A stretch of 64,000 nucleotides of DNA from PBB1 sp040400875 (GCA_040400875.1 JBBAPK010000001.1:87045-151044), one strand, 5' to 3'. Numbered from the stretch's first letter, positions 24,735 to 34,382 are shown. Numbers and translations are program-made. The notes: generated from the sequence alone by a model not told the origin.

Positions 24735-25313
24735 TCACGTCTGGCCGTCTGGGTCGGGTGTGGCGCCGTCGCCAAGCTCGCGCAGAACCTGCCAGATCAC
24801 TTCGGCAGAAAAGCCACGCCCGGCAAGAAACCGGGCCTGTCGCGCTTTGTCGGAAAGTGAGACAGCCGCGTCACCGAATTTGCGCTGCCGCACCGCGCGA
24901 GCGCGCTCGCGTTCGCTTTGCCTCAGATCGGCCGACAGGTCTGCGGTGAGCTCGAGTGCGTGCTGCGACAGCTCTTGGCGGATGCGCAGGTTGCCAAAGC
25001 GAGACTGCCTGGCGTGCACACGGCTTTCGACGAAGCGTTCTTCGCTGAGGTGGCGGTGCGACTGCAACCAGTCGAGCAATGCATCGACCTCGTTTGCGAC
25101 AGCGGCTGCTGCCGGCCCAGCCGCGCTGGCGTCAGGCTCGGGCTGGTGGGCGCTGTCAGGGTCATCGCCGGCTCGCACTGGCTGGGCCGCCAGCCGTGCG
25201 AGCGCGTCGGCCCGGGCTTGGCGCATCAACTTGCGACGCAATTCGAGGCGGCTGTGCTCTCGTTGCGCCAGCCACTGCAAGGCCCGACCCTTGAGCGACA
25301 GGCGCGGTCGCAT
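24735..25313 (-). CDS. recX: Regulatory protein RecX
   Basis: A 192-residue RecX protein, which binds RecA filaments and inhibits strand exchange and co-protease activity. Three-helix repeat segments are visible: LKGRALQWLAQREHSRLELR, then LLDWLQSHRHLSEERFVES and the C-terminal repeat ending EVIWQVLREL. An Ala/Pro-rich low-complexity insert (about 45-70) separates the first and second units and makes the protein somewhat long. It lies 38 bases downstream of recA on the same strand, the usual arrangement, so it is probably SOS-induced with recA. Confidence 0.93.
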   Translation of the reverse strand: MRPRLSLKGRALQWLAQREHSRLELRRKLMRQARADALARLAAQPVRAGDDPDSAHQPEPDASAAGPAAAAVANEVDALLDWLQSHRHLSEERFVESRVHARQSRFGNLRIRQELSQHALELTADLSADLRQSERERARAVRQRKFGDAAVSLSDKARQARFLAGRGFSAEVIWQVLRELGDGATPDPDGQT

Positions 25314-25351
25314 GGGGAGCGATACCTACCTGGTGGGGTTGGCTCGGGCGC

Positions 25352-26452
25352 TCACTCGGCAGCGGCAGCGGCAGCAGCGGCGGCGGCAGCAGCGCGCGTC
25401 TTGGCTGGCTTGACCACCTCGCCCTCGGGCGAGGGCAGAACGCGGATGCCCACGGCCTCACGAACAAGGTTTTCGATCTCAAACGAAAGCGCGGGGTTCT
25501 CGCGCAGGAACTCGCGCGCGTTGTCTTTGCCCTGACCGATCTTTTCGCCTTTGTAGGCGTACCAGGAGCCACTCTTTTCAAGCACCTTGGCCTCGACCCC
25601 CATGTCGATGATCTCGCCTTCGCGGCTGATGCCTTCACCGTAGAGGATGTCGAACTCGGCGGTCTTGAACGGTGGCGACACCTTGTTCTTGACGACCTTG
25701 ACCTTGGTCTCGTTGCCGATAACCTCTTCGCCCTTCTTGATGCTGCCCACGCGGCGGATGTCGAGCCGCACCGAGGCGTAGAACTTGAGCGCGTTGCCAC
25801 CGGTGGTGGTTTCGGGGCTGCCGAACATGACGCCGATCTTCATGCGGATCTGGTTGATGAAGATGACCATGGTGTTGGTCTTCTTGATGGTGCCGGTGAG
25901 CTTGCGCAGGGCCTGGCTCATCAGGCGGGCCTGCAAGCCGGGCAATGAGTCGCCCATTTCGCCTTCGATCTCGGCCTTGGGGGTGAGCGCGGCGACCGAG
26001 TCGATGACCACCAGATCAACCGAGCCCGAGCGCACCAGCGCGTCGACGATCTCGAGCGCCTGCTCGCCGGTGTCGGGCTGGCTGATGAGCAGTTCTTGCA
26101 GGTTGACGCCGAGCTTTTGCGCGTAGGCGGTGTCGAGCGCGTGTTCGGCGTCGATGAAGGCGCAGGTGCCGCCGAGCTTTTGCATCTCGGCGATGACCTG
26201 CAGCGTGAGCGTGGTCTTGCCGCTGGACTCAGGGCCGTAGATTTCAACCACCCGACCGCGCGGCAGGCCGCCCACGCCCAAGGCGATGTCCAGGCCCAGC
26301 GAGCCGGTGGACACGACCTCGATGTCGTCGATGACCTCGCCCTCACCGAGCCGCATGATGGTGCCCTTGCCGAACTGCTTTTCGATTTGCGCCAGGGCGG
26401 CTTGCAGGGCTTTGGCTTTTTCGGTGTTCAGGGCTTTGACGGGTGCGTCCAT
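25352..26452 (-). CDS. recA: Recombinase RecA
   Basis: The homologous recombination and SOS co-protease ATPase, 366 residues. The start at 26452 is supported by GGAGA ten bases upstream and by the typical N-terminus MDAPVKALNTEKAKALQAAL. Walker A is GPESSGKT (73-80); the L1/L2 DNA-binding loops and the FINQIRMKIGVMFG segment are present. The C-terminal tail is unusual: after VVKPAKTR come 12 alanines and a single Glu, whereas many RecA proteins end in an acidic tail that restrains DNA binding. The tract is encoded by GCN codons at 25358-25393. Confidence 0.98.
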   Translation of the reverse strand: MDAPVKALNTEKAKALQAALAQIEKQFGKGTIMRLGEGEVIDDIEVVSTGSLGLDIALGVGGLPRGRVVEIYGPESSGKTTLTLQVIAEMQKLGGTCAFIDAEHALDTAYAQKLGVNLQELLISQPDTGEQALEIVDALVRSGSVDLVVIDSVAALTPKAEIEGEMGDSLPGLQARLMSQALRKLTGTIKKTNTMVIFINQIRMKIGVMFGSPETTTGGNALKFYASVRLDIRRVGSIKKGEEVIGNETKVKVVKNKVSPPFKTAEFDILYGEGISREGEIIDMGVEAKVLEKSGSWYAYKGEKIGQGKDNAREFLRENPALSFEIENLVREAVGIRVLPSPEGEVVKPAKTRAAAAAAAAAAAAE

Positions 26453-26488
26453 GGGCTTTCTCCGGAATTTGAAAGTGATTATTACAAA

Positions 26489-26508
26489 TACTGGATGTTT
26501 GTACAGTA
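26489..26508 (-). promoter_or_regulatory. LexA (SOS) box upstream of recA
   Basis: Minus-strand TACTGTACAAACATCCAGTA matches the proteobacterial SOS box TACTGT-N8-ACAGTA with one mismatch in the second half-site (CCAGTA). It lies 37 bases before the recA start and overlaps its likely promoter. Confidence 0.88.
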
Positions 26509-26563
26509 CTTTTTTGCAGCGTTCTTGCCTGATGCCGCGCCGCCGCGCCAACCCCCGTCGCGC

Positions 26564-27715
26564 TCAGCTTGGCACCCGGCGGCTTCTGGAAATTGACATC
26601 AGCATGCCCAGTCCCAGCCCCAGCGTGACCATGGCGGTGCCACCGTAGCTGATGAAAGGCAGCGGCACGCCCACCACCGGCAAGATGCCGCTGACCATGC
26701 CCATATTGACGAAGGCATAGGTGAAAAAGCTCATGGTGACCGCGCCGGCCAGCAAGCGGGTGAACACGTTGGGCGCTTCGGCGGCAATCACCAAACCGCG
26801 CAGGATCAAGAAGGTGAAGCCCAGGATCAGTCCGATGCAGCCGACCAAGCCGAATTCTTCGGAAAACGCCGCAAAGATGAAGTCGGTGGTGCGCTCGGGA
26901 ATGAACTCAAGGTGGGTTTGCGTGCCCATCATGAAGCCCTTGCCGAACACGCCGCCCGAGCCGATGGCGATCATTCCCTGAATGATGTGAAAGCCCTTGC
27001 CCAGTGGGTCGGTGGTCGGGTCGAGCAGGGTGCAAACACGGTTCTTCTGGTACTCGCGCAGCATCGGCCACACCACATCGGGCTGGCAGATGGCGTCGCC
27101 CGACAGCGCCAGCGCGGTGATGGCCCCACCGGCCAGCAGCGCCACCGGAATGATCAGCTTCCACGACAGCCCGGCAAAGAAGATCACGAACAGCCCCGAC
27201 GCCAGCACCAAGATGGCGGTGCCCAAGTCAGGCTGCTTGACGATGAGCCCCACCGGCACGGCCAGCAGAGCGAGCGCAACCACGAAATCAAGTACCCGCA
27301 AATGTCCCTCGCGACGCTGAAACCACCACGCCAGCATCAGCGGCATGGCGATCTTCAGCACCTCGCTGGGCTGAATGACCAAGCCCAGATCGAGCCAGCG
27401 CGTAGCGCCCTTCTTGGTGACGCCCAACAGCGCGGTGGCCACCAGCAGCGCCACACCCACCGCATACAGCGGCACGGCCAGCGCCATCAGGCGCTGCGGC
27501 GGCACCTGCGCCACCAGAAACAGGATCACCACGGCCAGCAGCATGTTGCGTCCGTGGTCGGCGAAGCGGCTACCGTGGTCAAAGCCGGCCGAGTACATCG
27601 TGAGCAACCCGAAGGCCGCCAGGATCAGCAGCGCCAGCAGCAACCAGACATCGAAGCCGACAAACGCAGGGACCACACGCTGCAGCAACGAAGGCTTGTC
27701 GAAGGTCGGTCTCAT
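26564..27715 (-). CDS. rodA: Rod shape-determining protein RodA (SEDS glycosyltransferase)
   Basis: The SEDS-family peptidoglycan polymerase of the elongasome, 383 residues, with about ten TM segments. The large periplasmic loop region contains the family motif LGKGFHIIQGMIAIGSGGVFGKG and the C-terminal part has GMVSGILPVVGVPLPFISYGGTAM, diagnostic of RodA/FtsW. It works with the transpeptidase MrdA, whose gene overlaps its start by four bases (ATGA), implying translational coupling. It is the last gene of the mreB-mreC-mreD-mrdA-rodA block. Confidence 0.97.
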   Translation of the reverse strand: MRPTFDKPSLLQRVVPAFVGFDVWLLLALLILAAFGLLTMYSAGFDHGSRFADHGRNMLLAVVILFLVAQVPPQRLMALAVPLYAVGVALLVATALLGVTKKGATRWLDLGLVIQPSEVLKIAMPLMLAWWFQRREGHLRVLDFVVALALLAVPVGLIVKQPDLGTAILVLASGLFVIFFAGLSWKLIIPVALLAGGAITALALSGDAICQPDVVWPMLREYQKNRVCTLLDPTTDPLGKGFHIIQGMIAIGSGGVFGKGFMMGTQTHLEFIPERTTDFIFAAFSEEFGLVGCIGLILGFTFLILRGLVIAAEAPNVFTRLLAGAVTMSFFTYAFVNMGMVSGILPVVGVPLPFISYGGTAMVTLGLGLGMLMSISRSRRVPS

Positions 27716-29739
27716 GGCTGGGGTGCCTGCGCCTGAGATGCGGCTTCGGATGCGGCTGAAGCTGCTGAAGCCGCTGACGCGGCCCGGTCGCTGGCCGACA
27801 GCGGGATGTCCGAGGGCTGCCGAGCCACCCCGATCGGTGCGCTGGTCTGACCCTGCTGGGTGAGCTCGACGTCTTGTGCGCTGGGGTAGCGCTGCATCAG
27901 CCAGTAGTCGAACACCCGGCGGGCGATCGGCGCGGCAGCCACCGCGCCAAAGCCTGAATTCTCGACCACCACGGCCACCGCGATGGTCGGTGCATCGACG
28001 GGTGCAAACGCGATGTAAAGCGAGTGGTCGCGCTGGTGCTCGTCGAGCTTGGCGGCGTTGTACTTTTCGTTTTGGCGGATGCCCACCGCCTGCGCGGTGC
28101 CGGTCTTGCCGCCGGTGGCATACGGTGCGCCGACGAACACCCGGGTCGAGGTGCCCTGCTGGGTGACGCCGTACATCGCACGGCGGATGAGCTCGACATG
28201 TTCGGGCTTGAGCGCCAGCGGCGGCAGGGCATCGCTGGCCACTTGCCGACGTTCGCGCGTGACCACGTCTTCGATCTCGCGCACCAACCGCGGCTCAAAG
28301 CGCAGCCCGCCCGATGCCAGCGTGGCGGTGGCGCTGGCCAGCTGCAGCATGGTGAAGTTGTTGTAGCCCTGGCCGATGCCCAGCGAGATGGTCTCGCCGG
28401 CATACCACTTCTGCTGCTCGGGGCGCTTGTAGGCGTGGCGCTTCCATTCGGTCGATGGCAGCAAGCCGGTCACCTCGCCTTGGATGTCGATGCCCGTCTT
28501 GCGGCCCAGGCCGAACGGCTCGAGCTGGTCGTGAATGGTGTCGACGCCCAGTTCGTTGGCCAGCGAGTAGTAGTAAACGTTGCTCGACTTGACGATGCTG
28601 GCCACCATGTCGACCGGCCCCAGCCCGACATCGCCGTGGCTGCGAAAGGTGTGGTTGCCGAACTGGAAGGTGCCGCCGTCGTTGATGACGGTGCTCGGGC
28701 TGCGCTTGCCGGTGACGAGCGCGGCCATGGCCATGAAGGGTTTGAAGGTGGAGCCCGGCGGGTAGGTTCCGCGCAGCGCCCGGTTGAGCAGCGGCTTGTC
28801 GATCGACTCATTGAGCTCGCGCCACGATTCGGCGTCGATGCCGTCGACGAACAGGTTGGGATCGAAGGTCGGCTTGCTGACGAAAGCGAGCAACTCGCCG
28901 TTGCGCGGATCGATCGCCACCAGCGCGCCGCGACGCTCGCCGAACAGCGTCTCGACCATCGCCTGCAGGCCGATGTCAATGCTCATCACCAGCTTGTTGC
29001 CCGGCGTCGCGCCGTTGCTGCGCAAGCGCCGCACCGCGCGGCCATTGGCGCTGGTCTCGACCTCCTCGAAGCCGGTGGTGCCGTGCAGCTGCGACTCGTA
29101 GCTTTGCTCGACACCGAGCTTGCCGATGTACTCGGTGCCTCGGTAGTTGGCCGCATCGTCGGTGTCGTCGATGGCTTCCTTTTCGGCCTGGTTGATGCGG
29201 CCGATGTAGCCGATCAGGTGGCTGCCGACATCACCGAGCGGGTAGCTGCGAAACAGCCGCGCCTTGACCTCGACCCCTGGAAAACGGTAACGCTGCGCGA
29301 TGAAGCGAGCCACCTCCTCGTCGGTGAGCTTGGTGCGGATCGGCAGCGACTCGAGGTTGCGGCTTTCATCGCGCAGGCGCTTGAATCGCTTGCGGTCGCG
29401 CGGCTCGATGTCGATCACCCCGGCCAGCGCGTCGATGGTGGCTTCGAGGTTGACCACGCGCGCCGGCATGATCTCCAGCGTGTAGGCCGAGTAGTTGTCG
29501 GCCAGCACCACGCCGTTGCGGTCCACGATGAGCCCGCGGTTGGGCGCGATGGGCACCACCGAGATGCGGTTGTTCTCGGCGCGCACGCTGAGCTCTTCGT
29601 GCTGGTAGATCTGCAGGTGCACCAGCCGCGCGGCCAACAGCCCAAAACAGCCGAGCACGAAGGCGGCCGCCGCGAACACGCGCAGGCGAAAGCGGCCCAG
29701 GTCCTGTTCGACGTTCCTGACTTCGGTGTTCAAGTCCAC
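27712..29739 (-). CDS. mrdA: Penicillin-binding protein 2
   Basis: The class B transpeptidase of the elongasome, 675 residues, single N-terminal TM segment (about 18-42). The pedestal domain is followed by the transpeptidase with STFKPFMA (SxxK), SSN in VKSSNVYYY (SxN) and KTGTAQAV (KTG). The C-terminal tail is Ala/Ser-rich (SDRAASAASAASAASEAAS), low in complexity and not part of the fold. The start is GTG at 29737-29739; the next gene upstream (mreD) ends 12 bases before. It overlaps rodA by ATGA. Confidence 0.97.
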   Translation of the reverse strand: MDLNTEVRNVEQDLGRFRLRVFAAAAFVLGCFGLLAARLVHLQIYQHEELSVRAENNRISVVPIAPNRGLIVDRNGVVLADNYSAYTLEIMPARVVNLEATIDALAGVIDIEPRDRKRFKRLRDESRNLESLPIRTKLTDEEVARFIAQRYRFPGVEVKARLFRSYPLGDVGSHLIGYIGRINQAEKEAIDDTDDAANYRGTEYIGKLGVEQSYESQLHGTTGFEEVETSANGRAVRRLRSNGATPGNKLVMSIDIGLQAMVETLFGERRGALVAIDPRNGELLAFVSKPTFDPNLFVDGIDAESWRELNESIDKPLLNRALRGTYPPGSTFKPFMAMAALVTGKRSPSTVINDGGTFQFGNHTFRSHGDVGLGPVDMVASIVKSSNVYYYSLANELGVDTIHDQLEPFGLGRKTGIDIQGEVTGLLPSTEWKRHAYKRPEQQKWYAGETISLGIGQGYNNFTMLQLASATATLASGGLRFEPRLVREIEDVVTRERRQVASDALPPLALKPEHVELIRRAMYGVTQQGTSTRVFVGAPYATGGKTGTAQAVGIRQNEKYNAAKLDEHQRDHSLYIAFAPVDAPTIAVAVVVENSGFGAVAAAPIARRVFDYWLMQRYPSAQDVELTQQGQTSAPIGVARQPSDIPLSASDRAASAASAASAASEAASQAQAPQP

Positions 29740-29751
29740 GCTCGAGCCCCG

Positions 29752-30273
29752 TCAAAGCGGTCGGTTCTGATCACGGTCGGGCGCGCGCCGCTGTGGCGCG
29801 AGCAGCAAGATGGTCACCAGCGGCCACAGCAGGGACTCGAACACCGGCGCGAGCAGTGCCGGCCAGCCGGGCAACATGCCGCCGACGATCATGCGCACGG
29901 CAAACGACACCAGGTGCGCCACGATGAACAGCGGCAGGATCTGCAGCGCCTGCAGTGGCAGCGTGAACCAGACCAGGCGTCGGTGAATGGCGGTGGCGAA
30001 GTAGCCCAGCAGCGTGTAGGCCAGCGCGTGCTGACCAAGGATGGCGCCGTCGTGCACGTCCATCAGCAAGCCGAACACGAAAGCCGCGCCAACACCCACG
30101 CGGCGCGCCTGATGCACGTTCCAGAACACCAGCACCACCGCGAGCACATCGGGCGCAGCGGCATGACGACCCAGCGGCAACAGGTTCACGGCGAGCGCGG
30201 CCAGCAAGCTGAGCCACAGGAACAGCGGATTGACCGGCAGCAGCAACTGGTCGGAAGCCTGGCCCCTGATCAT
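29752..30273 (-). CDS. mreD: Rod shape-determining protein MreD
   Basis: A 173-residue inner-membrane protein with five or so TM segments, member of the MreBCD elongasome. It begins with a short cytoplasmic stretch and ends in a charged Arg-rich tail (QRRAPDRDQNRPL). It overlaps mreC by four bases (ATGA). Identification rests on the membrane topology, the family-like segment FVFGLLMDVHDGAILGQHAL and its place in the operon. Confidence 0.94.
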   Translation of the reverse strand: MIRGQASDQLLLPVNPLFLWLSLLAALAVNLLPLGRHAAAPDVLAVVLVFWNVHQARRVGVGAAFVFGLLMDVHDGAILGQHALAYTLLGYFATAIHRRLVWFTLPLQALQILPLFIVAHLVSFAVRMIVGGMLPGWPALLAPVFESLLWPLVTILLLAPQRRAPDRDQNRPL

Positions 30274-31202
30274 CGACGCGCACCCTTTTTGAGCGGGGCC
30301 GCATGGCCGGGATCAGTCGCCGCTTCGGGCGGGATCGGCGGCGGCTGCTGCAGCCCGATGGGCTCGAGCACCAGCACATGGCGCACCGCATCGGGCGAGG
30401 CCACAGGCAGCAGCCGGATGCGCGCAAAGCCAGCTTGCGACTTGCGATCAACGTCGACCACCCGCGCCACCGGCAAGCCCGGCGGATAGACGCCGTCGAT
30501 GCCCGAGGTCCGCAACTCGTCGCCCACCTGCACATCGGCGTTGCCCGCCATGAAGCGCAGCTCAAGCCCGTCGCCAGACGCCGACCCGAGGGCCACGCTG
30601 CGCGAACCGGTGCGTACATTGAGCACCGGCACGGCGGCATCCTTGTCGACGAGCAGCGTCACCTCGGAGGACAGCGGATACAGCCGCGTCAGCTGCCCGA
30701 TCACACCGGCCTCGGTGATAACGGGCGAGCCAGCCACCAGACCCTGAGTCCGGCCGCGGTCGATCACGACCTTGCGCGAATAGGGATCGGTCGACTCGTA
30801 CAGCACTTCGGCCGCCTGTGACTTCACCGTGAACGATGAGCGCAGATCGAGCAAATCGCGCAGCCGCTCGTTTTCAGACCGCAACTGCTCGACCCGGCCG
30901 GCGCGCTCAGCCTGAACGGCCAGCGCCCGGCGCGCAGCGGCCTCAGAAGCCAGCGCGGTCTGCAGGCCGCCGGCGTAGTCGTCGGTGCGTTCCCACAAGG
31001 CGACGGGCACCAGCAAAGCGCGCTGCACCGGATGCAAGGCGGTGGCCAGCAAGGCGCGCAGCGGTTGGGTCAACTCGAATCGGGCATCGGCCACCATCAG
31101 AAACACCGCGAGCGCCGAACACAGCGCGAGCTTGGTGAGTGCCGACAGGCCCTGGCGAAAGATGGGCGGCGGCGTGCGGTCGATGGTGCCGCCTACTGGC
31201 AT
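30270..31202 (-). CDS. mreC: Rod shape-determining protein MreC
   Basis: A 310-residue bitopic inner-membrane protein that links the MreB filament to the periplasmic synthases. One N-terminal TM segment (about 22-40) is followed by a coiled-coil region rich in Ala, Arg and Glu (EAAARRALAVQAERAGRVEQ, RSENERLRDLLDL) and the paired beta-barrel domain (VVIDRGRTQGLVAGSPVITE and VNYDR-like repeats). The C-terminus is Pro-rich. It overlaps mreD by ATGA and follows mreB after 68 bases. Confidence 0.96.
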   Translation of the reverse strand: MPVGGTIDRTPPPIFRQGLSALTKLALCSALAVFLMVADARFELTQPLRALLATALHPVQRALLVPVALWERTDDYAGGLQTALASEAAARRALAVQAERAGRVEQLRSENERLRDLLDLRSSFTVKSQAAEVLYESTDPYSRKVVIDRGRTQGLVAGSPVITEAGVIGQLTRLYPLSSEVTLLVDKDAAVPVLNVRTGSRSVALGSASGDGLELRFMAGNADVQVGDELRTSGIDGVYPPGLPVARVVDVDRKSQAGFARIRLLPVASPDAVRHVLVLEPIGLQQPPPIPPEAATDPGHAAPLKKGARR

Positions 31203-31270
31203 GGGAATGCTCGCAAAGCCATGGTCCGGTCAGACACTGAGGCCATCACGCCCGCGCTGCTAACGGGTCG

Positions 31271-32314
31271 TCACTCGGAAGTGAAGATCGAGCCGAGACG
31301 CTCCATGCGCTCGAGCGCCATGCCGCAACCGCGCACCACGCAAGTCAGCGGGTCTTCGGCCACCAGCACCGGCAAGCCGGTTTCCTCGGCCAGCAAGCGG
31401 TCGAGGTCGCGCAGCAGCGCACCGCCGCCGGTGAGCATCATGCCTCGCTCGGCGATGTCAGCCCCCAGTTCAGGCGGTGTTTGCTCAAGGGCGTTCTTGA
31501 CCGCCGAGACCATCTGGTTGAGCGGGTCGGTGAGCGCTTCGAGGATCTCGTTGCTGCTGATGGTGAAGCTGCGCGGCACGCCCTCGCTGAGGTTGCGGCC
31601 CTTGACCTCGATTTCCTTGACCTCGGAGCCGGGAAACGCACTGCCGATGCTCTTCTTGATCATCTCGGCGGTGGGCTCGCCGATCAACATGCCGTAGTTG
31701 CGGCGGATGTAGTTGATGATGGATTCATCGAACTTGTCACCGCCCACACGGATGCTGCCCTTGTAGACCATGCCGCCAAGCGAGATCACGCCGACCTCGG
31801 TGGTGCCGCCGCCGATGTCGACCACCATCGAGCCCGACGCCTCTGACACCGGCAAGCCAGCACCGATGGCCGCGGCCATGGGCTCTTCGATCAGGTAGAC
31901 CTCGCTGGCACCGGCGCCAAGCGCCGATTCACGGATCGCGCGGCGCTCGACCTGTGTTGAGCCGCAAGGCACGCAGATGATGATGCGCGGGCTCGGGCGC
32001 AGCACCGAGCGCGGATGCACCATGCGAATGAATTGCTTGAGCATCTGCTCGGTGACGGTGAAGTCGGCGATCACGCCGTCTTTCATCGGGCGGATGGCTT
32101 CGATGTTGCCCGGTACCTTGCCGAGCATGGCCTTGGCTTCGGTGCCAACGGCCTGGATGGTCTTCTTGCCGTTGGGCCCGCCTTCGTGGCGGATCGCAAC
32201 CACCGAGGGCTCGTCGAGCACGATGCCCCTGCCGCGCACGTAGATCAGGGTGTTGGCGGTGCCAAGGTCGATGGCCAGGTCCGTCGAGAAGTAGCGACGA
32301 AAAGATTCGAACAT
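31271..32314 (-). CDS. mreB: Rod shape-determining protein MreB
   Basis: The bacterial actin homologue that organises lateral wall synthesis, 347 residues. The start MFESFRRYFSTDLAIDLGTA is the classical N-terminus with the amphipathic membrane helix and phosphate-1 loop; the second phosphate loop is VVDIGGGTTEVGVISLGG and the adenosine motif LTGGGALLRDLD. The start at 32314 was chosen on this basis; the open frame runs to 32464 without homology. First gene of the rod operon and divergent from gatC with 263 bases between, which must hold both promoters. Confidence 0.98.
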   Translation of the reverse strand: MFESFRRYFSTDLAIDLGTANTLIYVRGRGIVLDEPSVVAIRHEGGPNGKKTIQAVGTEAKAMLGKVPGNIEAIRPMKDGVIADFTVTEQMLKQFIRMVHPRSVLRPSPRIIICVPCGSTQVERRAIRESALGAGASEVYLIEEPMAAAIGAGLPVSEASGSMVVDIGGGTTEVGVISLGGMVYKGSIRVGGDKFDESIINYIRRNYGMLIGEPTAEMIKKSIGSAFPGSEVKEIEVKGRNLSEGVPRSFTISSNEILEALTDPLNQMVSAVKNALEQTPPELGADIAERGMMLTGGGALLRDLDRLLAEETGLPVLVAEDPLTCVVRGCGMALERMERLGSIFTSE

Positions 32315-32577
32315 GATGTGCTGGCAGTGCCCGAAGCGGCTTCGCCTGACAACAGCGCACCACGCTCGAGCCCGACGATTCCATGGAATGAGGAAGGAAC
32401 GTTTGGGGCAGATTGAACGCCGCTCAACCGCGGCAAACAAGCCCCGGGGCCGGTCAGGCAACACACCGATAAATCGGGCCTTTGCGATGCGTCCGGAGGG
32501 CTTTCAACCAACGAGGATAATACCCGACGGTCCCGGCATCCGGGCCCATTTCACCCCCTCATCAGACCAATTTCCCC

Positions 32578-32877
32578 ATGGTTTTGACCCTCGAAGACGT
32601 CGCGCGGATCGCCCATCTGGCGCGGCTGGAGTTTCAGCCCGAGCAGCAAGCGGCCATGCTGAGCCAGCTCAATGCATTCTTTTCGATCGTCGAGCAGATG
32701 AGCGCCGTCAACACCAGCGGCATCGAGCCGCTGCACACGCCGCTTTCCGCAATCAGCGAAGTGCAACTGCGGCTGCGCGATGACGTCGTCACCGAATCCG
32801 ATCGGCGCGAACTCAACCAGCGCAGCGCACCGGCCGTCGAAGACGGCTTGTTTCTGGTGCCGAGGGTGGTCGAATGA
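32578..32877 (+). CDS. gatC: Asp/Glu-tRNA amidotransferase subunit GatC
   Basis: A 99-residue small subunit that wraps around GatA and joins it to GatB. It has the family pattern LTLEDVARIAHLARLEFQPE at the start, and MSAVNTSGIEPLHTPL in the middle. Together GatCAB converts misacylated Glu-tRNAGln or Asp-tRNAAsn to the amide form. The stop overlaps the gatA start by ATGA. Confidence 0.97.
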   Translation: MVLTLEDVARIAHLARLEFQPEQQAAMLSQLNAFFSIVEQMSAVNTSGIEPLHTPLSAISEVQLRLRDDVVTESDRRELNQRSAPAVEDGLFLVPRVVE

Positions 32878-34382
32878 GCGTCGAGCTGCACGATCTGGGC
32901 GTGGCCGAGCTGCTGTGCGCGTTCGACTCTAAGCAGGTCTCGAGCGTCGAGGCCACAAAACATCTCTTGTCGCGCGCGACAGCGCACCAGCACCTCGGTG
33001 CCTGGCTTTGCATGGACGCCGACGCGGCGCTGGCACAAGCTCAAAAGGCCGACGCGATGCGCGCTCAGGGTGACGCCTCGCCGCTGCTGGGCGTGCCGCT
33101 GGCGCACAAGGACATCTTCGTCACCCGTGATCTGCCCACCACCGCCGGCTCGAAGATGCTGGCCAACTACCGCAGCCCGTTTGACGCCACCGTGGTGGCG
33201 CGGCTCGCCGCAGCCGGCATGGTGACGCTGGGCAAGCTCAGCTGCGATGAATTTGCCATGGGCTCGGGCAATGAGAACTCGGCCTGGGGCCATGTCAAGA
33301 ACCCGTGGGACCTGACCCGCGTGCCAGGTGGCTCCTCGGGTGGGTCGGCCGCTGCGGTGGCGGCCCGGTTGGTACCAGCAGCCACCGGCACCGACACCGG
33401 CGGCTCAATCCGCCAGCCGGCCAGCTTCAGCGGCATCACCGGCATCAAGCCAACATACGGCGTGTGCTCGCGCTTCGGCATGATCGCCTTCGCCTCCAGT
33501 CTCGATCAGGCCGGCCCCATGGCGCGCAGCGCTGAAGACTGCGCACTGCTGCTGGGCGCGATGAGCGGCTTCGATGAGCGCGACTCGACCTGCGCCGAGC
33601 GGCCGCCGCAGGACTTCGCTGCACAGATGCGCACGCCGCGCGAGCAAGCCACCGCCGCGCAGCCACTCAAGGGCCTGCGCATCGGGCTGCCGCGCGAGTT
33701 CTTTCCGGCAGCGCTGTCGGCCGACGTGGACCATGCGGTGCGCAACGCGCTGGCCGAGATGGAAAAGCTCGGCGCCACGCTGGTCGACGTGAGTCTGCCG
33801 CGCACCGAGCTGTCGATCCCGGTGTACTACATCATTGCGCCGGCCGAGGCCAGCTCCAACCTGAGCCGCTTTGATGGCGTGCGCTTCGGGCATCGGGCCG
33901 CGAAGTACACCGACCTGCTCGACATGTACAAGAAGACCCGCGCCGAAGGCTTCGGCAACGAGGTCAAGCGCCGCATCATGATCGGCAGCTACGTGCTCAG
34001 CCACGGCTACTACGACGCGTATTACCTGCAAGCGCAAAAGCTGCGCCGCATGATCGCCGACGACTTCCAGCAGTGCTTCACTGAGTGCGACGTGATCGCC
34101 GGCCCGGTCGCACCCACGGTGGCCTGGAAGCTCGGCGGCAAGAACGACGACCCGGTGGCCAACTACCTGGCCGACATCTTCACGCTGCCAGCCAGCCTGG
34201 CCGGCCTGCCCGGCATGAGCGTGCCGGCCGGTTTTGCCGCCTTGGGCGAAGGCGCCGGCATGCCGGTGGGCCTGCAACTGATCGGCAACTATTTCCAGGA
34301 GGGTGGCTTGCTGCACGCCGCCCACGCATTTCAGCAGGCCACCGACTGGCACCGCCGCGCGCCGCAAGGAGCAGCCGCATGA
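32874..34382 (+). CDS. gatA: Asp/Glu-tRNA amidotransferase subunit GatA
   Basis: The amidase subunit of GatCAB, 502 residues, releasing ammonia from glutamine or asparagine. The Ser-cisSer-Lys triad is in place: Lys79 in PLAHKDIF, Ser154 in PGGSSGGSAAA and Ser178 in TDTGGSIRQPA; the numbering coincides with the S. aureus enzyme. It overlaps gatC (ATGA) and gatB (ATGA), so the three subunits should be made in step. Confidence 0.98.
   Translation: MSVELHDLGVAELLCAFDSKQVSSVEATKHLLSRATAHQHLGAWLCMDADAALAQAQKADAMRAQGDASPLLGVPLAHKDIFVTRDLPTTAGSKMLANYRSPFDATVVARLAAAGMVTLGKLSCDEFAMGSGNENSAWGHVKNPWDLTRVPGGSSGGSAAAVAARLVPAATGTDTGGSIRQPASFSGITGIKPTYGVCSRFGMIAFASSLDQAGPMARSAEDCALLLGAMSGFDERDSTCAERPPQDFAAQMRTPREQATAAQPLKGLRIGLPREFFPAALSADVDHAVRNALAEMEKLGATLVDVSLPRTELSIPVYYIIAPAEASSNLSRFDGVRFGHRAAKYTDLLDMYKKTRAEGFGNEVKRRIMIGSYVLSHGYYDAYYLQAQKLRRMIADDFQQCFTECDVIAGPVAPTVAWKLGGKNDDPVANYLADIFTLPASLAGLPGMSVPAGFAALGEGAGMPVGLQLIGNYFQEGGLLHAAHAFQQATDWHRRAPQGAAA

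Noticed and set aside
28024..30489. An 821-codon plus-strand open frame opposite mrdA, mreD and mreC
   Set aside because: It has no family motifs and runs antisense to three well-supported genes.
32315..32577. Promoters between mreB and gatC
   Set aside because: A GATAAT -10-like element at 32515-32520 has no -35 at an acceptable distance.
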